Made by a program: the position numbers and the translations under genes. A DNA stretch of 64,000 bases from Lagopus muta (lineage: Eukaryota > Chordata > Aves > Galliformes > Phasianidae): the NCBI RefSeq assembly GCF_023343835.1, contig NC_064438.1, positions 59,172,578 to 59,236,577 on the forward strand. The letters run 5' to 3'. Positions 62,718 to 64,000 of the stretch are shown here, one piece after another. Every line of letters begins with the position of its first letter. Positions within the stretch are counted from its first letter, which is position 1. A model generated the notes under the pieces. That model did no database searches and was not told the DNA's origin. It saw nothing but the letters and a program-made list of their open reading frames with translations.

Positions 62718-64000
62718 GGGATGGAAGGTTGGATGCAGACACCCAGTAGCTTCAGACTCCTTGCTTGCTCTTTCTCCCTACCCACAAAACACTGCAGGAG
62801 TCAGAAGGTCTTGTCCCAGGACGGATAGCAATGATGCTCACTGTCAGCACGGCCTGAAGTGTGGGGAAGGAACCAGAGGTCACTGCTTTGCTGCATGGAG
62901 CTCCCCAGAGCTGTGAAAGCACAGGAAATCAGGTCATTCTCATCTCTAAGAACATGCTACCTCACTGTGATATCATTTCAGATCCCTAGGAAGGCCTCTG
63001 CAGGTGGCTCAGATCTTCTGCATCATGCAGAAGTCTTTATTCTCCATTAGATTTAAAACAAGTGAACAACAAAAAAAAAAGCTAAGAGTGAAAAAGAGAG
63101 GGACAAGGAAAACATAAGGAGTATACAGTAAGGAGTGTTCCAGTCCCAATTTTGTGTTTCATTGCATTGGAAAAACCTGAATGGGGCAGAACACTGGAAG
63201 AAGTTCCATATATAAAATATGAAAAAGTCATAAAAGAGAGAAGTGATGGTGTTGTCCCTCAAGAGGAAAATGGGCTTAAATCCATTCCGAAGCTGCTTTA
63301 TGCATAGAACCTTTCAAGAGGAGGTTGAAGAATTGAAAGCTACAACCATTTACTGATGGCTTCAGTTTTATGAGAATTCAGCACCTCCCTTCCACAGTTT
63401 TTAACAGAAATATGTACCTATACACACATACTTACTCTATTTAGCTGTAGAATTAAATCTGGAAAAAAGGTATTCATCTAAAGTGAGACTAAAAGAAAAA
63501 GGAGGAAATAATGGGAGGATGGAAGGAGATATGGGATAAAAAGAAAGAGATAATGGACACAAAGTCATCAAAATCTGCTGCTATTCCAAAAAGCAGTGGT
63601 CTGACACTGGGCAGAAATCCCAACCTGACAAAATAGGACAAAAATGAAGCAGAAAACTGAAATACCTTTCAGATTCTGAAATTAACTTTTCTCTGTAGTA
63701 TTTGCTAATACTACCTAAGGCAAAGCAAAAGGGTGAAAACTAAAATCAGATAATTTACTGAGTAGACTTCTTGAAAGCAAGAGGAAGCACCACATCCAAC
63801 ACAACCAATGCAGTTTGGGAAACAGCAGTCAGAACTAAACTGCAACCATGGCCAAACTCCAGTTTTGCTCAAACATTCGTGGAAAATCAACCCCAGGGAA
63901 GGAAATGAAACGTTGGCATTAGTCCTCTCCACGTGTCAGACTCATTGGGCCCAAGCTGCAGACCTTTTCCTGACATCACCATCATGCCTACAGCTTGTTA
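62718..64000. other. Unique non-coding stretch
   Basis: An A run lies at 63070-63080 and purine-rich sequence at about 63480-63560. No gene or interspersed repeat recognised. Confidence 0.4.

Noticed and set aside
1..64000. tRNA, rRNA or other structured RNA genes
   Set aside because: No tRNA box B-like GGTTCRANYCC in a cloverleaf context and no rRNA-like sequence was noticed on either strand. A covariance-model scan would be needed to exclude small RNAs.

Overview
The window looks like vertebrate, specifically avian, non-coding DNA, most likely from a galliform such as chicken. The main evidence is about twenty 5'-truncated fragments of CR1 non-LTR retrotransposons, on both strands. Many of them end in the CR1-type short tail built from ATTCTATG / ATTCTGTG units. 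The rest is typical of a bird gene desert or a very long intron: AT-rich unique sequence mixed with GC-richer blocks, overall CpG scarcity, a few minisatellites and microsatellites, and no run of exons. No bacterial or phage-style gene organisation is present. I found no protein-coding gene I can recognise; the longer open frames lie in tandem repeats, in CR1 copies or in GC-rich DNA that is open in several frames at once.

Layout. 1-6.4 kb holds one young CR1 copy (875-1184), a 48-copy perfect AGAGG pentanucleotide array (2911-3163), a 19-bp minisatellite (4459-5130) and an old CR1 relic. 6.4-14.6 kb is mostly unique AT-rich DNA, with a candidate regulatory element at 6715-7240 and one CR1 copy at 10281. 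14.6-23.1 kb is the most repeat-dense part: CR1 pieces at 14663, 16285, 17734, 18571, 19268, 20670 and 22960, plus a 26-bp minisatellite with higher-order structure (21731-22064). 23.1-34.8 kb is mainly unique, with two abutting, oppositely oriented CR1 pieces (27558-27888) and a 25-bp tandem repeat (31168-31292). 34.8-42.9 kb contains six clear CR1 pieces and one probable relic; some are nearly identical copies in opposite orientation. 42.9-64 kb is mostly unique, with a candidate terminal exon on the minus strand (about 49185-49486), a telomere-like C-rich repeat (55061-55113), and a CpG-retaining AT-rich block (58640-59420) that looks like a conserved regulatory element.

There is no gene system to describe. 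The things most worth checking are the possible 3'-terminal exon near 49.4 kb, the CpG-retaining blocks, the young inverted CR1 pairs that could form double-stranded RNA if transcribed, and the long tandem arrays. Family assignment of the CR1 copies rests on recognising their 3' ends; subfamily names were not assigned because no alignment could be run.
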